The translations under genes were made by a program, and so were the position numbers. A stretch of DNA of 64,000 nt from NCBI GenBank assembly GCA_049647265.1, contig JBARXJ010000048.1, forward strand, positions 372,001 through 436,000, read 5' to 3'. This document shows, in pieces, positions 17,676-27,133 of this stretch. Numbering within the stretch: the first letter of the stretch is position 1; each line of letters begins with the position of its first letter. The DNA is from JAAURB01 sp049647265 (lineage in GTDB: Bacteria; Cyanobacteriota; Cyanobacteriia; Cyanobacteriales; Microcoleaceae). The notes under the pieces are model-generated. The model was given only the letters and a program-made list of their open reading frames with translations, searched no databases and was not told the origin of the DNA.

Positions 17676-18923
17676 ATGCTTCTACAGCAGCCTAACTCAT
17701 CCTCTACAGTGTCAAATCCCGCGCCGCCTGTCAAAATAGACTACGACCTCGTAATTGTTGGTGGCGGTATTGTTGGGGCCACTTTAGCCTGCGGATTAAA
17801 AGATTCAGGGTTACAGGTTGCCATTGTTGAACCTCAACCTCAAGCCGTCGCGGTGTCTCGCCGACAAGCCTATGCTTTAACGTTACAAACCGGGCGTATC
17901 CTCAGCGGTATTGGGCTTTGGAGCGATATTTTACCGAAAATCACTACATTTCGTCAAATTAGCCTGAGTGACAGCGACCATCCGGGGGTGGTGGAATTTT
18001 TACCACAAGATTTAGGCACTGAAGAATTAGGCTATGTCGGAGAACATCATATTATGTTGGGGGCGATGCATCGTTTCCTCGAAGACTGCGATAATGTTCA
18101 CTGGTTATCTCCGGCGAAAGTAGCTGAAGTCCAGTATTACCCCGACTACGCAGCAGTCAGCATCGAACAAGACGGTAGGGTTAAACCGATTTATTCTCGG
18201 CTGGTGGTGGCAGCAGATGGATCTCGATCTCCCCTGCGTCAAGCGGCAGGAATTACGACAACAGGCTGGAAATATTGGCAGTCTTGTGTGGCGATGACCA
18301 TTCAAGCCGAAAAACCTCACAATAATATCGCCTTTGAACGGTTCTGGCCCAGTGGCCCAATGGGAGTGTTACCCTTGCCTGGAAATCGGTGTCAAGTGGT
18401 ATGGACGGCTCCCCATGCAGAGGCTGAGGCGCTTAAAGAAATGGATAAAGCGGCATTTCTCGAGTTACTTGAATATCGCACCGGGGGAGTTTTAGGGCAG
18501 TTAGAATTATTGAGCGATCGCTATATTTTTCCGGTACAGTTAATGCAGAGTAACGATTATGTTCAACCGCGTTTAGTCTTGGTTGGAGATGCGGCTCATG
18601 CTTGTCATCCGGTGGGGGGACAGGGTTTAAATATGGGAATTCGAGATGCTGCGGCGATGGCTCAAGTTTTGAAAACTGCGACTTTAAAAGGCGAAGATAT
18701 TGGTACGTTATCGGTTTTGAAACGTTATCAACAGTGGCGTAAAAAGGAGAATTGGATCGTTTTAGGATTAACTGATTTTCTAGATCGAATGTTTTCCGGT
18801 GACTGGAAACCGAAAGTTACGGCTCGTCGTTTAGGATTGTGGTTTTTACGAAAAGTTAAACCGTTACGTTATTTATCCTTACGACTGATGACGGGGTTAA
18901 TTGGTCGCCCAATATTGCCATAA
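17676..18923 (+). CDS. FAD-dependent hydroxylase, UbiH/Coq6 family
   Basis: A 415-residue flavoprotein monooxygenase. The N-terminal dinucleotide-binding motif VIVGGGIVGATLACGL (GxGxxG) is at about residues 26-41. VVAADGSRSPLRQAAG is the DG motif, and LVGDAAHACHPVGGQGLNMG the second FAD/ribose motif (GD near 304). The family hydroxylates aromatic rings in quinone biosynthesis. In cyanobacteria, members are thought to act in plastoquinone, tocopherol-type or related pathways, but the substrate cannot be read from sequence. It lies 65 bp after the hybrid kinase on the same strand; no functional link is evident. Confidence 0.9.
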   Translation: MLLQQPNSSSTVSNPAPPVKIDYDLVIVGGGIVGATLACGLKDSGLQVAIVEPQPQAVAVSRRQAYALTLQTGRILSGIGLWSDILPKITTFRQISLSDSDHPGVVEFLPQDLGTEELGYVGEHHIMLGAMHRFLEDCDNVHWLSPAKVAEVQYYPDYAAVSIEQDGRVKPIYSRLVVAADGSRSPLRQAAGITTTGWKYWQSCVAMTIQAEKPHNNIAFERFWPSGPMGVLPLPGNRCQVVWTAPHAEAEALKEMDKAAFLELLEYRTGGVLGQLELLSDRYIFPVQLMQSNDYVQPRLVLVGDAAHACHPVGGQGLNMGIRDAAAMAQVLKTATLKGEDIGTLSVLKRYQQWRKKENWIVLGLTDFLDRMFSGDWKPKVTARRLGLWFLRKVKPLRYLSLRLMTGLIGRPILP

Positions 18924-18957
18924 AATTACTCCTCAGTTGAGAAGCTAAAAATAATCA

Positions 18958-18990
18958 TGTAGCGCTACAGTATAACCTTATAACGCTACG
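18958..18990 (+). terminator. Possible stem-loop after the hydroxylase gene
   Basis: GTAGCG and CGCTAC pair across about 19 nt, and GTAGCGCTAC is itself palindromic. It lies between convergent genes, about 35 bp after the hydroxylase stop. There is no clear T run. Confidence 0.3.
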
Positions 18991-19018
18991 TTCTAAGCAA
19001 GATATTTGCTTAAATGAT

Positions 19019-19438
19019 TTAGTTTGTTAAAGCGTCTCCTGCTCTTTCTAAAGCATTTTCAGCACTGTCTTGCAACTCTTGGGCAGACTCAGTAATATCT
19101 TCTGATAAATTTTTGAGTTTTCGGCTGAAATAAGTCCCGTTTCCTTCCTCAACTGCATTCATCACTTCTCGAGCATTCTGCTTAGCCTCTGGTTTGGCAT
19201 CTCCATCCATATCTTCATAAGGATACATTCCACCCGATTTTGGCTTCTGAATTGGGTCGTAAAGTTCTTTATTAATGCCTGTCCCTTCTTGATAATCTCC
19301 TACATTTGAAAATTGAGCCGCATTAGCGACCCTTACATTACCCAAAGCAGTGGTAAAGATGAATAAAAGTCCTGCTATTAAGATTGTAAATACACTTTTC
19401 TTAGCGACAGATTTAATGGCTTCTTTGAATTTTATCAT
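19019..19438 (-). CDS. Small exported helical protein of unknown function
   Basis: 139 residues. A basic N-terminus and a hydrophobic core (FTILIAGLLFIFTTAL) followed by ANAAQF form a clear signal peptide. The mature part has an acidic Tyr/Pro-rich stretch (QEGTGINKELYDPIQKP and YPYEDMDGD) and then an amphipathic helix rich in Ala/Glu/Asp with regularly spaced hydrophobics (SEDITESAQELQDSAENALE), like small apolipoprotein-like cyanobacterial proteins. The start ATG at 19438 gives the signal peptide directly. I cannot assign a family name. Confidence 0.65.
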   Translation of the reverse strand: MIKFKEAIKSVAKKSVFTILIAGLLFIFTTALGNVRVANAAQFSNVGDYQEGTGINKELYDPIQKPKSGGMYPYEDMDGDAKPEAKQNAREVMNAVEEGNGTYFSRKLKNLSEDITESAQELQDSAENALERAGDALTN

Positions 19439-19758
19439 GAGTGTAAGTTCTCCTAAACGATTCAGACGCGATTCCTGATTGCTATCTGAAATTCACTATT
19501 TCATAGTGTAAGAAGACACATCAAAATTCACCTCTAGCTAAAGAAACACCTTTATAATTCATATTTTTTATCTGTTTCTTACTTTAGAGAGAGAAAAGTT
19601 GTCAACGAAAACTGATAGATTATAATTACATCTATCGGTACTTAAAGTGAGAATTAGGAATTTTTACTTATTACTATCTAATAACTTGACAAGAAAAAGC
19701 CCCCATTTCAGTTGAGGCTTCGAGAGAATGTAATGAACTAAATGCTTGCCGCTATTTT
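19439..19758. other. Intergenic region
   Basis: 320 bp, AT-rich, between two secreted-protein genes on the same strand. It contains AGCCCCCATTTCAGTTGAGGCT near 19690, whose ends (AGCC/GGCT) could form a weak stem downstream of the PEP-CTERM gene. I see nothing else. Confidence 0.4.
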
Positions 19759-20331
19759 TTAAGCAGAATGACGTTTTTTGTTGCAAACTAAACCCGAAAT
19801 AGCCAGTAAACTGAGGGCAGCAATTGTGCTGGGTTCAGGAATTTTTTCGACATAATCTAATTCCACATAAGCACTTGATACCATCTCCTCAGAATCGAAA
19901 TTATTCACATTAGAATTAGGAGTAATTTGGATTGTGAAAACATCATCTAGGGAGTTAAACAGACTTTGTGAAAGTGTGAGTGTCTCAACACCTTCTGCAA
20001 AATTACCCTCAACTGTTCCTCCCCAATTATTAATATGGCTGTCAAACACATTACCTAAGTCGGTTAAGGTATCACCAGAATAAATCGAAACACCGATATT
20101 CTCCCAGGCTTTTTCAATATCTGCGTTTGCAAAGATCGACAGCGTCACATCACCAATGGCTTTGTTCATATTATCGTAGGTAAATTCTATCGTATTTCCG
20201 GTATATATATCCTGTTCTGTCTGACTCCTAAAGCTAGCAGCTTGAGCCGAATTTACACTAATTAAGGAAAAACCAATTGCTGCTGTACTAACTGTGGCAA
20301 CGGATAATTTTTTGAAGAAATTCATAATCAT
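19759..20331 (-). CDS. PEP-CTERM sorting-signal exported protein
   Basis: 190 residues. Signal peptide at the N-terminus (FFKKLSVATVSTAAIGFSLI...SAQAA) and a C-terminal tripartite tag: PEPSTIAALSLLAISGLVC, then a basic cluster (NKKRHSA). The PEP-CTERM tag is recognised by an exosortase (EpsH-type) for anchoring or release at the cell surface; no exosortase lies in this window. The body has beta-rich low-complexity character (TLSQSLFNSLDDVFTIQITP) with no named domain. Two start codons are possible (20331 and 20325); both leave the signal peptide intact. Confidence 0.85.
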   Translation of the reverse strand: MIMNFFKKLSVATVSTAAIGFSLISVNSAQAASFRSQTEQDIYTGNTIEFTYDNMNKAIGDVTLSIFANADIEKAWENIGVSIYSGDTLTDLGNVFDSHINNWGGTVEGNFAEGVETLTLSQSLFNSLDDVFTIQITPNSNVNNFDSEEMVSSAYVELDYVEKIPEPSTIAALSLLAISGLVCNKKRHSA

Positions 20332-20938
20332 CTAAGTAATTCTCGAGTAATGTTCAGTAATTTGTTTTTGCTGTTATCAGTATCTCTACTTAAGTGTTAT
20401 TTCGCAATTCGTTAAATTACTTAATTTGTCTGTTATTTTTATTTTTAAATATTCTAGATTTATACTTGAAAATACGATATTTCACTTTTGAATTTACAAA
20501 TTCTTTAAAGAAGCATCAATCGCCTTGATACAAGATTTATAAATTGAGTTTTAAAAGTCTCATAAATAAATTAATTGTCAGTATTTATTAGCTTTATTCA
20601 GTATAAAATCAAACGTAAGTTAATTAAATTTGAGGTTTTTTAAAGATTCTGTAAAGTTTCCGGGTTTTAAAACTTTAGGCTGAATTGTAGTTTTCAGTCA
20701 TACTTTCCAGAGATTATAAATTATGTATTATAACTTTGAGCCATTCTATGATTTAGCCTGAGAAAAACGTTATCAAGTAGATTAACAATATTGCTGATTT
20801 AAATTATTTATTTAACTTGATATTGTTCTGAGATTCAATTTCGTCAGTAAAGCGCTAATCTCAATCAAGATAAAAACCCTATGATCTTAATAGGATGTAT
20901 CCTTTGACAAAAAATACAATTCTGAAATTCCCACAGAT
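20332..20938. other. Long AT-rich intergenic region
   Basis: About 600 bp between the PEP-CTERM gene and ispD, strongly AT-rich with many short T and A runs. I see no ORF with coding character, no tRNA and no strong hairpin. It must hold the PEP-CTERM gene promoter. Confidence 0.5.
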
Positions 20939-21625
20939 TTAATGATTTTCTCGCTGACTTAAAATAAACTCCGCCACACTTAAATCAACCGGAGTAGTGA
21001 CTTTTAAATTTGTTTCTTCCCCTTCCACAATTTGCACGGGTAAACTGCATTTTTCAAACAATGCCGCATCATCAGTCACTTCCCAACCCTGAGATTTTCC
21101 TTGATCGTGACATTGCTTTAATAACTTCACGTCAAACCCTTGAGGCGTTTGGGCGGCCCATAAATTGCTGCGGTTGGGAGTCTCTTTAACAGTCAGATTT
21201 TCATCGACAACCTTAATCGTATCTTTGACCGCGATCGCTGCAATTAATCCAGGACAGGTTTGTAACGTAGCGCTACAACGATCAAATAAATCCGGCGTGG
21301 CTAAACATCGCGCCCCATCATGAATTAACACTCTCTTAGCATCCGGCGGCAATGCCTGTAAGCCGTTGTAAACCGACTCCTGACGGGTACTTCCCCCCTG
21401 GATGAGTTGGATGGGTAAAGTCCGGGATAAGTCGCTGAGAATCGCCTTAAAGTCCGGGAAATCAATCGGTTGACCAATAATACCAATCCATTCAATCGAT
21501 GTAGTTGCTTCGGCGGCGGCTAAAGTCCAGGCCAAAATCGGCTGTCCCCGTAGACTTAACAATAATTTATTGCGTTGACTTCCCATGCGGGTTCCTTTGC
21601 CAGCGGCTGGAATTAATAAATGCAT
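20939..21625 (-). CDS. ispD: 2-C-methyl-D-erythritol 4-phosphate cytidylyltransferase
   Basis: Third enzyme of the MEP isoprenoid pathway, joining CTP and MEP to CDP-ME; feeds carotenoids, phytol and quinones. 228 residues, normal length. LIPAAGKGTRMGSQRNKLLL is the nucleotide-binding signature, QGGSTRQESVYNGL the second motif, LIHDGARC and AVKDTIKVV the active-site region, and NLWAAQTPQGF and GWEVTDDAALFE are conserved. Starts at ATG 21625, divergent from the GT9 gene with 71 bp between. Confidence 0.96.
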   Translation of the reverse strand: MHLLIPAAGKGTRMGSQRNKLLLSLRGQPILAWTLAAAEATTSIEWIGIIGQPIDFPDFKAILSDLSRTLPIQLIQGGSTRQESVYNGLQALPPDAKRVLIHDGARCLATPDLFDRCSATLQTCPGLIAAIAVKDTIKVVDENLTVKETPNRSNLWAAQTPQGFDVKLLKQCHDQGKSQGWEVTDDAALFEKCSLPVQIVEGEETNLKVTTPVDLSVAEFILSQRENH

Positions 21626-21696
21626 TGTAAGATTTTGGTTGGGATGACCAAGGATTCCCTTAAAATTGAGCTGATCACTAGATTAACTCGATAGAG

Positions 21697-22659
21697 ATGA
21701 GAATACTAGCCCTTGTCCCTGGTGGGATCGGCGACCAAATTTTGTTTTTCCCTACACTCGATGATCTCAAGCAGTCTTACCCAAATGCCCAAATTTCTGT
21801 GGTTACTGAACCCAGGGCAAAAGGGGCGTATCGCGTGTGTAAATCCGTTTCTGAGGTGATTCCGTATGATTTTAAGAATCAAAACAGTTTAGCTGACTGG
21901 GGCAACTTCCTCGGGGTTGTGCGCGATCGCGAATTTGAAGTGGTTCTGTCTTTGGGCCAACGTTGGACGGTGGGTTTATTGCTGTGGCTGACAGGAATTC
22001 CCAAACGAGTCGGATATGCCGGCAGCAGTGGTGAATTTTTCCTCTCGGATGCAGTTCCTTTGAAAAAAGAACAGTATGCCGCAGAAATGTATCATGATTT
22101 GTTGCAAGGTATGGGCATTAGCACCCCTTGTCCGCCATTGTCGATTAATGTCCCTAAATCTGATTTAGACTGGGCTGAAGCCGAACAGCAACGCTTAGGA
22201 GTCAAAGACAGTGGATATATTTTAATTCACGGTGGTTCGAGTCAACTGGCTCAACAAAAGGGGATTGATAAGCTGTATCCGGTAGAAAGTTGGCAAAAAA
22301 TTATTCAGGACATTCGGCAACGCCAACCCAATTTACCCATTGTTATGGTTCAAGGGCCAGAAGATACCGCCTTGATCAAACAAGTTCAGGAATTATCCTT
22401 AGACGTTAAAACCATTACCCCTGATGATATTGGTAAATTGGCGGCGATGATTGCTGCGGCTAACCTCATGGTGTGTACTGATAGTGCGCCGATGCATTTG
22501 GCTGTTGCGGTGGGAACCTATACGGTGGCGTTGTTTGGGCCGACTGACCCCGAGAAGTTATTGCCAAAAAGCGATCGCGCTATTGGCATTAAATCATCCA
22601 CTGGAAAGATGGCGGATATTTCCCCAGATGAAGTATTGAAAAAGATTTGGGGGAATTGA
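21697..22659 (+). CDS. Glycosyltransferase family 9 (heptosyltransferase-like)
   Basis: 320 residues, GT-B fold. N-terminal ILALVPGGIGDQILFFPTL matches the acceptor-side loop of ADP-heptose:LPS heptosyltransferases (GGIGD). The C-terminal half has LIHGGSSQLAQQKG, and CTDSAPMHLAVAVGTYTVAL with FGPTDPEKLLP forms the nucleotide-sugar site (TDSGxxH-like, here TDSAPMH). Cyanobacteria mostly lack heptose-containing inner-core LPS, so the real donor and acceptor are unknown; a role in LPS, O-antigen or other surface glycan assembly is likely. Confidence 0.9.
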   Translation: MRILALVPGGIGDQILFFPTLDDLKQSYPNAQISVVTEPRAKGAYRVCKSVSEVIPYDFKNQNSLADWGNFLGVVRDREFEVVLSLGQRWTVGLLLWLTGIPKRVGYAGSSGEFFLSDAVPLKKEQYAAEMYHDLLQGMGISTPCPPLSINVPKSDLDWAEAEQQRLGVKDSGYILIHGGSSQLAQQKGIDKLYPVESWQKIIQDIRQRQPNLPIVMVQGPEDTALIKQVQELSLDVKTITPDDIGKLAAMIAAANLMVCTDSAPMHLAVAVGTYTVALFGPTDPEKLLPKSDRAIGIKSSTGKMADISPDEVLKKIWGN

Positions 22660-22674
22660 GATTAGTAGAAAGGG

Positions 22675-22756
22675 TAAGGGGGAGATAGGGAGACAAGGGA
22701 GATAGGGAGACAGGGGAGACAAGGGAGACAAGGGAGACAAGGGAGACAAGGGAGAT
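22675..22756 (+). repeat. GGGAGACAA tandem array
   Basis: About nine units of a 9-bp repeat (GGGAGACAA with GGGAGATA variants) directly after the GT9 gene. Such arrays are common between cyanobacterial genes; no function is implied. Confidence 0.85.
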
Positions 22757-22818
22757 GAGGAGAAATCCAAAATTCCCTATTGCAAAATTTCCTATTTCCT
22801 ATTCCCTATTCCCTGTTC

Positions 22819-22858
22819 CCAACCCCCCTTTCCAAGGGGGGACTGAGGGGGGATTCAA
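22819..22858. repeat. Intergenic C/G-rich palindrome
   Basis: AACCCCCCTTTCCAAGGGGGG followed by ACTGAGGGGGGATT: the same palindromic type found in frame in the hybrid kinase, drmMI and gcvP, here between genes and just after the hybrid histidine kinase stop codon. Confidence 0.8.
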
Positions 22859-22860
22859 CC

Positions 22861-25524
22861 CTATTGCCTCAATTTAGATTCCACAACTTCCAAAATCACA
22901 TCGTAGCGAAAATCTTTTGCGAGTTGAATTAGTTGTTTTTTTAAAGTCGTGTCAGAGGGAGGAATTTGATCAATGATTTGATTAATTAATTGTGAATCAA
23001 GTTTTATTGCGGCTTGTTGGAGTTGTTTTAACCAAGGGATTGGCATTCCATCTAAAGCTTGAGGTATCAGTTGAGGTAAAGGGGTTTGCGGGGCTTCTAA
23101 ATCATCCACCGCTTCTGTAGAATTCACAGAACTTTCTGCTGAGATAAACTCAACCCCTAAATGTTCTGTTAGTTTTTCAAATAATACTTCAACTCGAAAC
23201 GGTTTTCTAACAAAATCATCACAACCCGCCGATAAAACAATGGCTTTATCTTGCTGTAAGGCACTTGCCGTTAAACCGATAATTACAGTCGCTTGACCTT
23301 TTAAATGACGTTTAATTTGTTGTGTGGCTTCATAACCATCTAAAACAGGCATTCGCATATCCATAAAGATCAGATGAGGGTTCCATGTTTCCCATTGAAC
23401 AATAGCTTCTTCACCATTTTCGGCTTCTTGTGTTTCAAAACCTAAGGGGTTGAGAAGTTGAACTAATAATTGACGATTTGTCCAGTTATCATCCACAATT
23501 AAAATACGATAATCCGGTTGATTCGGGGCGATTCCAATAATATTTTTGGGCAGAGATTGAGATTGTACTTGACTGATTTCAACTGGATCAACTTTAATAT
23601 TAAACTGAAATGTTGTACCTTGATTCAGTTGACTTTGAACCGAGATTTCTCCATCCATTAATTCAATAAATTTTTGAGTAATGGGTAATCCTAAACCTGT
23701 TCCTTGCTGAGAGTGTCGTCCGCTTTCAGTTTGGATAAACGGATCAAAAACCGTTTCTAGTTCATCCTCAGCAATTCCTAAACCCGTATCTTTGACTTCA
23801 AAGTAAAGCATCGGAGAATCAGACTCCACCTTTAACTGAATAAATCCTGTGGATGTAAATTTAATCCCATTACTCAGTAAATTAATTAAGACTTGCCGTA
23901 ATTTACTTTCATCGGTTTGAATACATTGGGGAACAGAATCTGCAATCTCAAATTTTAGATCTAATCCTTTTGATTGTGCTTTGAGTAAAAACATTTCTTT
24001 AATCCAGTCTAATAATTTGAGTAAATTAAAGCAACTGGAATTTAAGGTAATTCGTCCCGCTTCTATTTTAGACATTTCTAAAACATCATTGATTAAATTC
24101 AATAAATGTTCACCGCTGCGGTTAATAATTTCTAAATGTTGTTGATGTTGTTGAATGGGTAGATCTGGATGATGTTGTAAATCTCGGTTTATCAGTTGGG
24201 TAAACCCTAAAATTGCATTCATCGGGGTTCGCAATTCATGACTCATTCTCGCTAAAAATTCACTTTTGGCATGGTTAGCGGTTTCGGCGGCAACTTTCGC
24301 TTCCTGTAAAGCCATTTCAGCCTGTTTGCGATCGCGAATATCTCGAACAATTCCACAGCTATATTCTTTATGATTATATTCTAAATAATTTAAGGTAATT
24401 TCGACATCAATTAATTCTCCTGCTTGAGTTTGATGTGTTGATTCAAATGTAACTGAACCTTGATTTTTTAATTCATCCCAAGAGATTGACCAGGCATTTT
24501 TAGACGCATTTAAGTCAATATCTTTAACTTTCATTTGTAGCAATTCAGTTTGAGAATAGCCTAAAAGTTTAGCCGCTGCTTCATTAGCATAAATTAATTG
24601 TCCTTTTTGATCGGTTAATAAGACATAATCTCGTGATTTATCAACAGAAAATTGAGTTAATCTGAGTTTTTCATCAATTTCTTTACGTTCGGTAATATCT
24701 TCTAACACTCCCAGAATTCCAATTACATTATCTTGTTGATCTAGCATCGGAATTCGACTAATATCTAACCAGATCGTTAGACCATCTTCTCCAGGCTTTT
24801 GTTTCGGTGCAATTACATTCATTTCAGGCTGTTTAGATTGCATCACTTGCAAATCTTTATTCCGGTAAAATTGAGCAATTTCTTGATTCGGAAATAAATC
24901 ATAATCGGTCTTGCCAATTACATCGCTAGCTTGTTCAATTTGAGCCGATTTCGCCCAATTTTTATTACATCCTTTGAAGACTAAATTTGTATCTTTCCAG
25001 AATACTTGCTGCGGAATACTATCTAAAATTAAGCGAAGATATTGTTCTTGCTGTTGAAGTTCTGCCTCGACTTTTTTATTCTGAGTAATATCTATTACCT
25101 GACTAATAACAGAAAGAGTATTTCCTGCTTGATCTCGTCTTAAATAAGATTGAATAATTCCATAAATTAAATGACCCTTTTTATGACGATAGCGCTTTTC
25201 TAGGCGATATTGCTGAACTTCACCTTGTATTAACTGATGAAAATGAACTAAACTAATCTCTCTATCGGATACATCTGTAATTTGATTAAAGTCTCGATCA
25301 ATTAGTTCTACAGAATCATAACCCGTCAACTGACAGAATGCAGCATTCACTTCTAAAAATTGACCTGTTAAAGAAATCTCAGCAATACCAATGGGTGCAA
25401 AATGAAAGAGATCAAGTAAGCGATTTTCATAGTCTTTAAGTTGTGCTTCCAGTTGCTGGCGGCGCAGAATTTCTTGTTGTAATAACTGATTAATAGCTGG
25501 TAGTTCAGAGTGATTTTTATCCAT
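22861..25524 (-). CDS. Multi-PAS hybrid sensor histidine kinase with receiver
   Basis: 887 residues, no clear membrane segment, so probably cytosolic. Coiled start, then three PAS/PAC units (about 37-155, 160-280, 285-405; e.g. LLDLFHFAPIGIAEISLTGQ, NVIGILGVLEDITERKE and GIVRDIRDRKQAE). HisKA follows (ARMSHELRTPMNAILGF, His near 429), then HATPase (NLLSNGIKFTSTG, DTGLGIAEDE, GTGLGLPI), a receiver (ILIVDDNWTNRQ, FMDMRMPVLDGYEA, Asp near 721, and VRKPF), and a C-terminal helical tail that may be an Hpt-like remnant without an obvious phosphoacceptor His. Second gene of an operon: only 13 bp from the response-regulator/kinase gene upstream. Confidence 0.92.
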   Translation of the reverse strand: MDKNHSELPAINQLLQQEILRRQQLEAQLKDYENRLLDLFHFAPIGIAEISLTGQFLEVNAAFCQLTGYDSVELIDRDFNQITDVSDREISLVHFHQLIQGEVQQYRLEKRYRHKKGHLIYGIIQSYLRRDQAGNTLSVISQVIDITQNKKVEAELQQQEQYLRLILDSIPQQVFWKDTNLVFKGCNKNWAKSAQIEQASDVIGKTDYDLFPNQEIAQFYRNKDLQVMQSKQPEMNVIAPKQKPGEDGLTIWLDISRIPMLDQQDNVIGILGVLEDITERKEIDEKLRLTQFSVDKSRDYVLLTDQKGQLIYANEAAAKLLGYSQTELLQMKVKDIDLNASKNAWSISWDELKNQGSVTFESTHQTQAGELIDVEITLNYLEYNHKEYSCGIVRDIRDRKQAEMALQEAKVAAETANHAKSEFLARMSHELRTPMNAILGFTQLINRDLQHHPDLPIQQHQQHLEIINRSGEHLLNLINDVLEMSKIEAGRITLNSSCFNLLKLLDWIKEMFLLKAQSKGLDLKFEIADSVPQCIQTDESKLRQVLINLLSNGIKFTSTGFIQLKVESDSPMLYFEVKDTGLGIAEDELETVFDPFIQTESGRHSQQGTGLGLPITQKFIELMDGEISVQSQLNQGTTFQFNIKVDPVEISQVQSQSLPKNIIGIAPNQPDYRILIVDDNWTNRQLLVQLLNPLGFETQEAENGEEAIVQWETWNPHLIFMDMRMPVLDGYEATQQIKRHLKGQATVIIGLTASALQQDKAIVLSAGCDDFVRKPFRVEVLFEKLTEHLGVEFISAESSVNSTEAVDDLEAPQTPLPQLIPQALDGMPIPWLKQLQQAAIKLDSQLINQIIDQIPPSDTTLKKQLIQLAKDFRYDVILEVVESKLRQ

Positions 25525-25537
25525 CGTTTCTTTAGTT

Positions 25538-26671
25538 TTATATTGGAATTGTAAAATAAAAAGTTGTCCCTTTTTCTAACTGAGAGTTTAGCCAAATTTT
25601 GCCATGATGACGTTCAATAATCTTTTTACAAGTCGCTAAACCAATTCCGTATCCTTCACAGTTTTGTTGAATAGGAAGTCGTTGAAAGACTTTAAAAACT
25701 TGATCGTAATATTGCGGATCAATTCCTATTCCATTATCTGCTACACTAAACAAATATTCTTCTGATTGTTCTTCAACATTCACTTGAATTTTTATCACTC
25801 TGTCTTGAGAACGATACTTAATCGCATTACTGATTAAATTTTGAAAAAGTTGTCCAATTTGCATAGCATCAGCATAAATATGTGGTAAATCTGAATACTG
25901 GATAATGGCATCAGTCTCTTTAATCAGTTGTCTTAATTTTAGTATGGTTTCTGCTAATACTAAGTTACAGTCAACAAATGATAATTCTCTTTGACTAATT
26001 CCGACTCGACTATAATTTAATAAACTTTGAATTAACTCTTGCATCTTGATGCCTTCTGCTAAAATCGGTGTAATATATTCATCTGCTTCTTCTGCTAAAT
26101 TAATCTGATTTTTGAGGGATAATATAATTTCAGCAAAGCCAGTTATACTTTGCAGCGGTTGTTGTAAATCATGGGAAACGACGTAAGCAAATTGTTCTAA
26201 ATCTTGATTAGAACGAGTTAATTCTTGATTGAGGTGTTGGAGTTGGTTATTTTTAGTTTCCAGTTGCTGTTTTAAATGATAAATGGTCAGTTGATTTTTC
26301 ACTCTCACCAACACTTCTTCGACTTGAAACGGTTTGGTAATATAGTCTATTCCGCCTGTATTAAAAGCTTTAACTTTATCAAATACATCATCTAAAGCAC
26401 TTAAAAAGATTACAGGAATTTCTGCCGTTTGTGGGTGTGATTTGAGTTGGGAACAAACCGTGTAGCCATCCATATCTGGCATTTTAATATCCAGTAAAAT
26501 TAAATCGGGTAATTCACTTTTAATTGCCATTAATGCTAACTTTCCATTAATCGCACAGCGCACATCATAACCCTGTTCACTCAAAGTCGTAGATAACAGT
26601 CTGAGGTTATCGGGAGTATCATCAATAATTAATATTTTACCGGGATTTTCGACGGTCTGATTTTGATTCAT
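25538..26671 (-). CDS. Receiver - histidine kinase fusion
   Basis: 377 residues: an N-terminal receiver (KILIIDDTPDNLRLL, LILLDIKMPDMDGY with Asp61, ITKPFQ), a coiled-coil linker (about 125-160), a phosphoacceptor domain of the phytochrome-like type (AYVVSHDLQQPLQSITGF, His167) and HATPase (NLISNAIKYRS, DNGIGIDPQYYDQVFKVF, GYGIGLATCKKI). The VSHDLQQPL form is typical of kinases fed by cyanobacterial photoreceptors and REC-first kinases that sit midway in a relay. The hybrid kinase follows 13 bp downstream, so the two likely form one relay. Confidence 0.92.
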   Translation of the reverse strand: MNQNQTVENPGKILIIDDTPDNLRLLSTTLSEQGYDVRCAINGKLALMAIKSELPDLILLDIKMPDMDGYTVCSQLKSHPQTAEIPVIFLSALDDVFDKVKAFNTGGIDYITKPFQVEEVLVRVKNQLTIYHLKQQLETKNNQLQHLNQELTRSNQDLEQFAYVVSHDLQQPLQSITGFAEIILSLKNQINLAEEADEYITPILAEGIKMQELIQSLLNYSRVGISQRELSFVDCNLVLAETILKLRQLIKETDAIIQYSDLPHIYADAMQIGQLFQNLISNAIKYRSQDRVIKIQVNVEEQSEEYLFSVADNGIGIDPQYYDQVFKVFQRLPIQQNCEGYGIGLATCKKIIERHHGKIWLNSQLEKGTTFYFTIPI

Positions 26672-27133
26672 TTGTTATATCAACTCTAAACTCAGTCCAT
26701 TCAATCTAATGATTTCAAGTCGTGTTATTTATCAATAAAATTTTCTGGGTTTTATAGACTTATTTTTACCTCTATCATAAATAATTATAATGATGCTAGA
26801 TAAAAACTTCAAGATGATTTCATCTCTAATTTAAGATATAAATGATCCGGATTTCAATAGCAATTGCTGAAAACGGCAAAATAACAATCTCATAGCCGAG
26901 GGGACGATTCCATTTTGGCTTATTTTCAATCTGTCTCGGTGCTTCAACCCCAGTCCTAAAAAGAGATGATTCTCCTTTATAGAAGCATACCTCGATAGCA
27001 GAGATGACAGAAGAGAATTGATAATCCTTTAATTTTCCCAGATTTAACCAAAAAGTTCTATCATTGAGTTTATAATTATAAGACTAGGATTAACTACTCT
27101 TATACTATTGCTGCTGACATTCAAGGACGTTCA
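26672..27133. promoter_or_regulatory. Divergent intergenic region, kinase operon and ABC-F gene
   Basis: 460 bp between divergent genes, AT-rich. Close to the ABC-F gene is TTGAGT ... TAGGAT at about 27063-27090, a possible but weak promoter. AAGGA at 27124-27128 is a good ribosome site for the ATG at 27134. No RNA gene was recognised. Confidence 0.4.
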
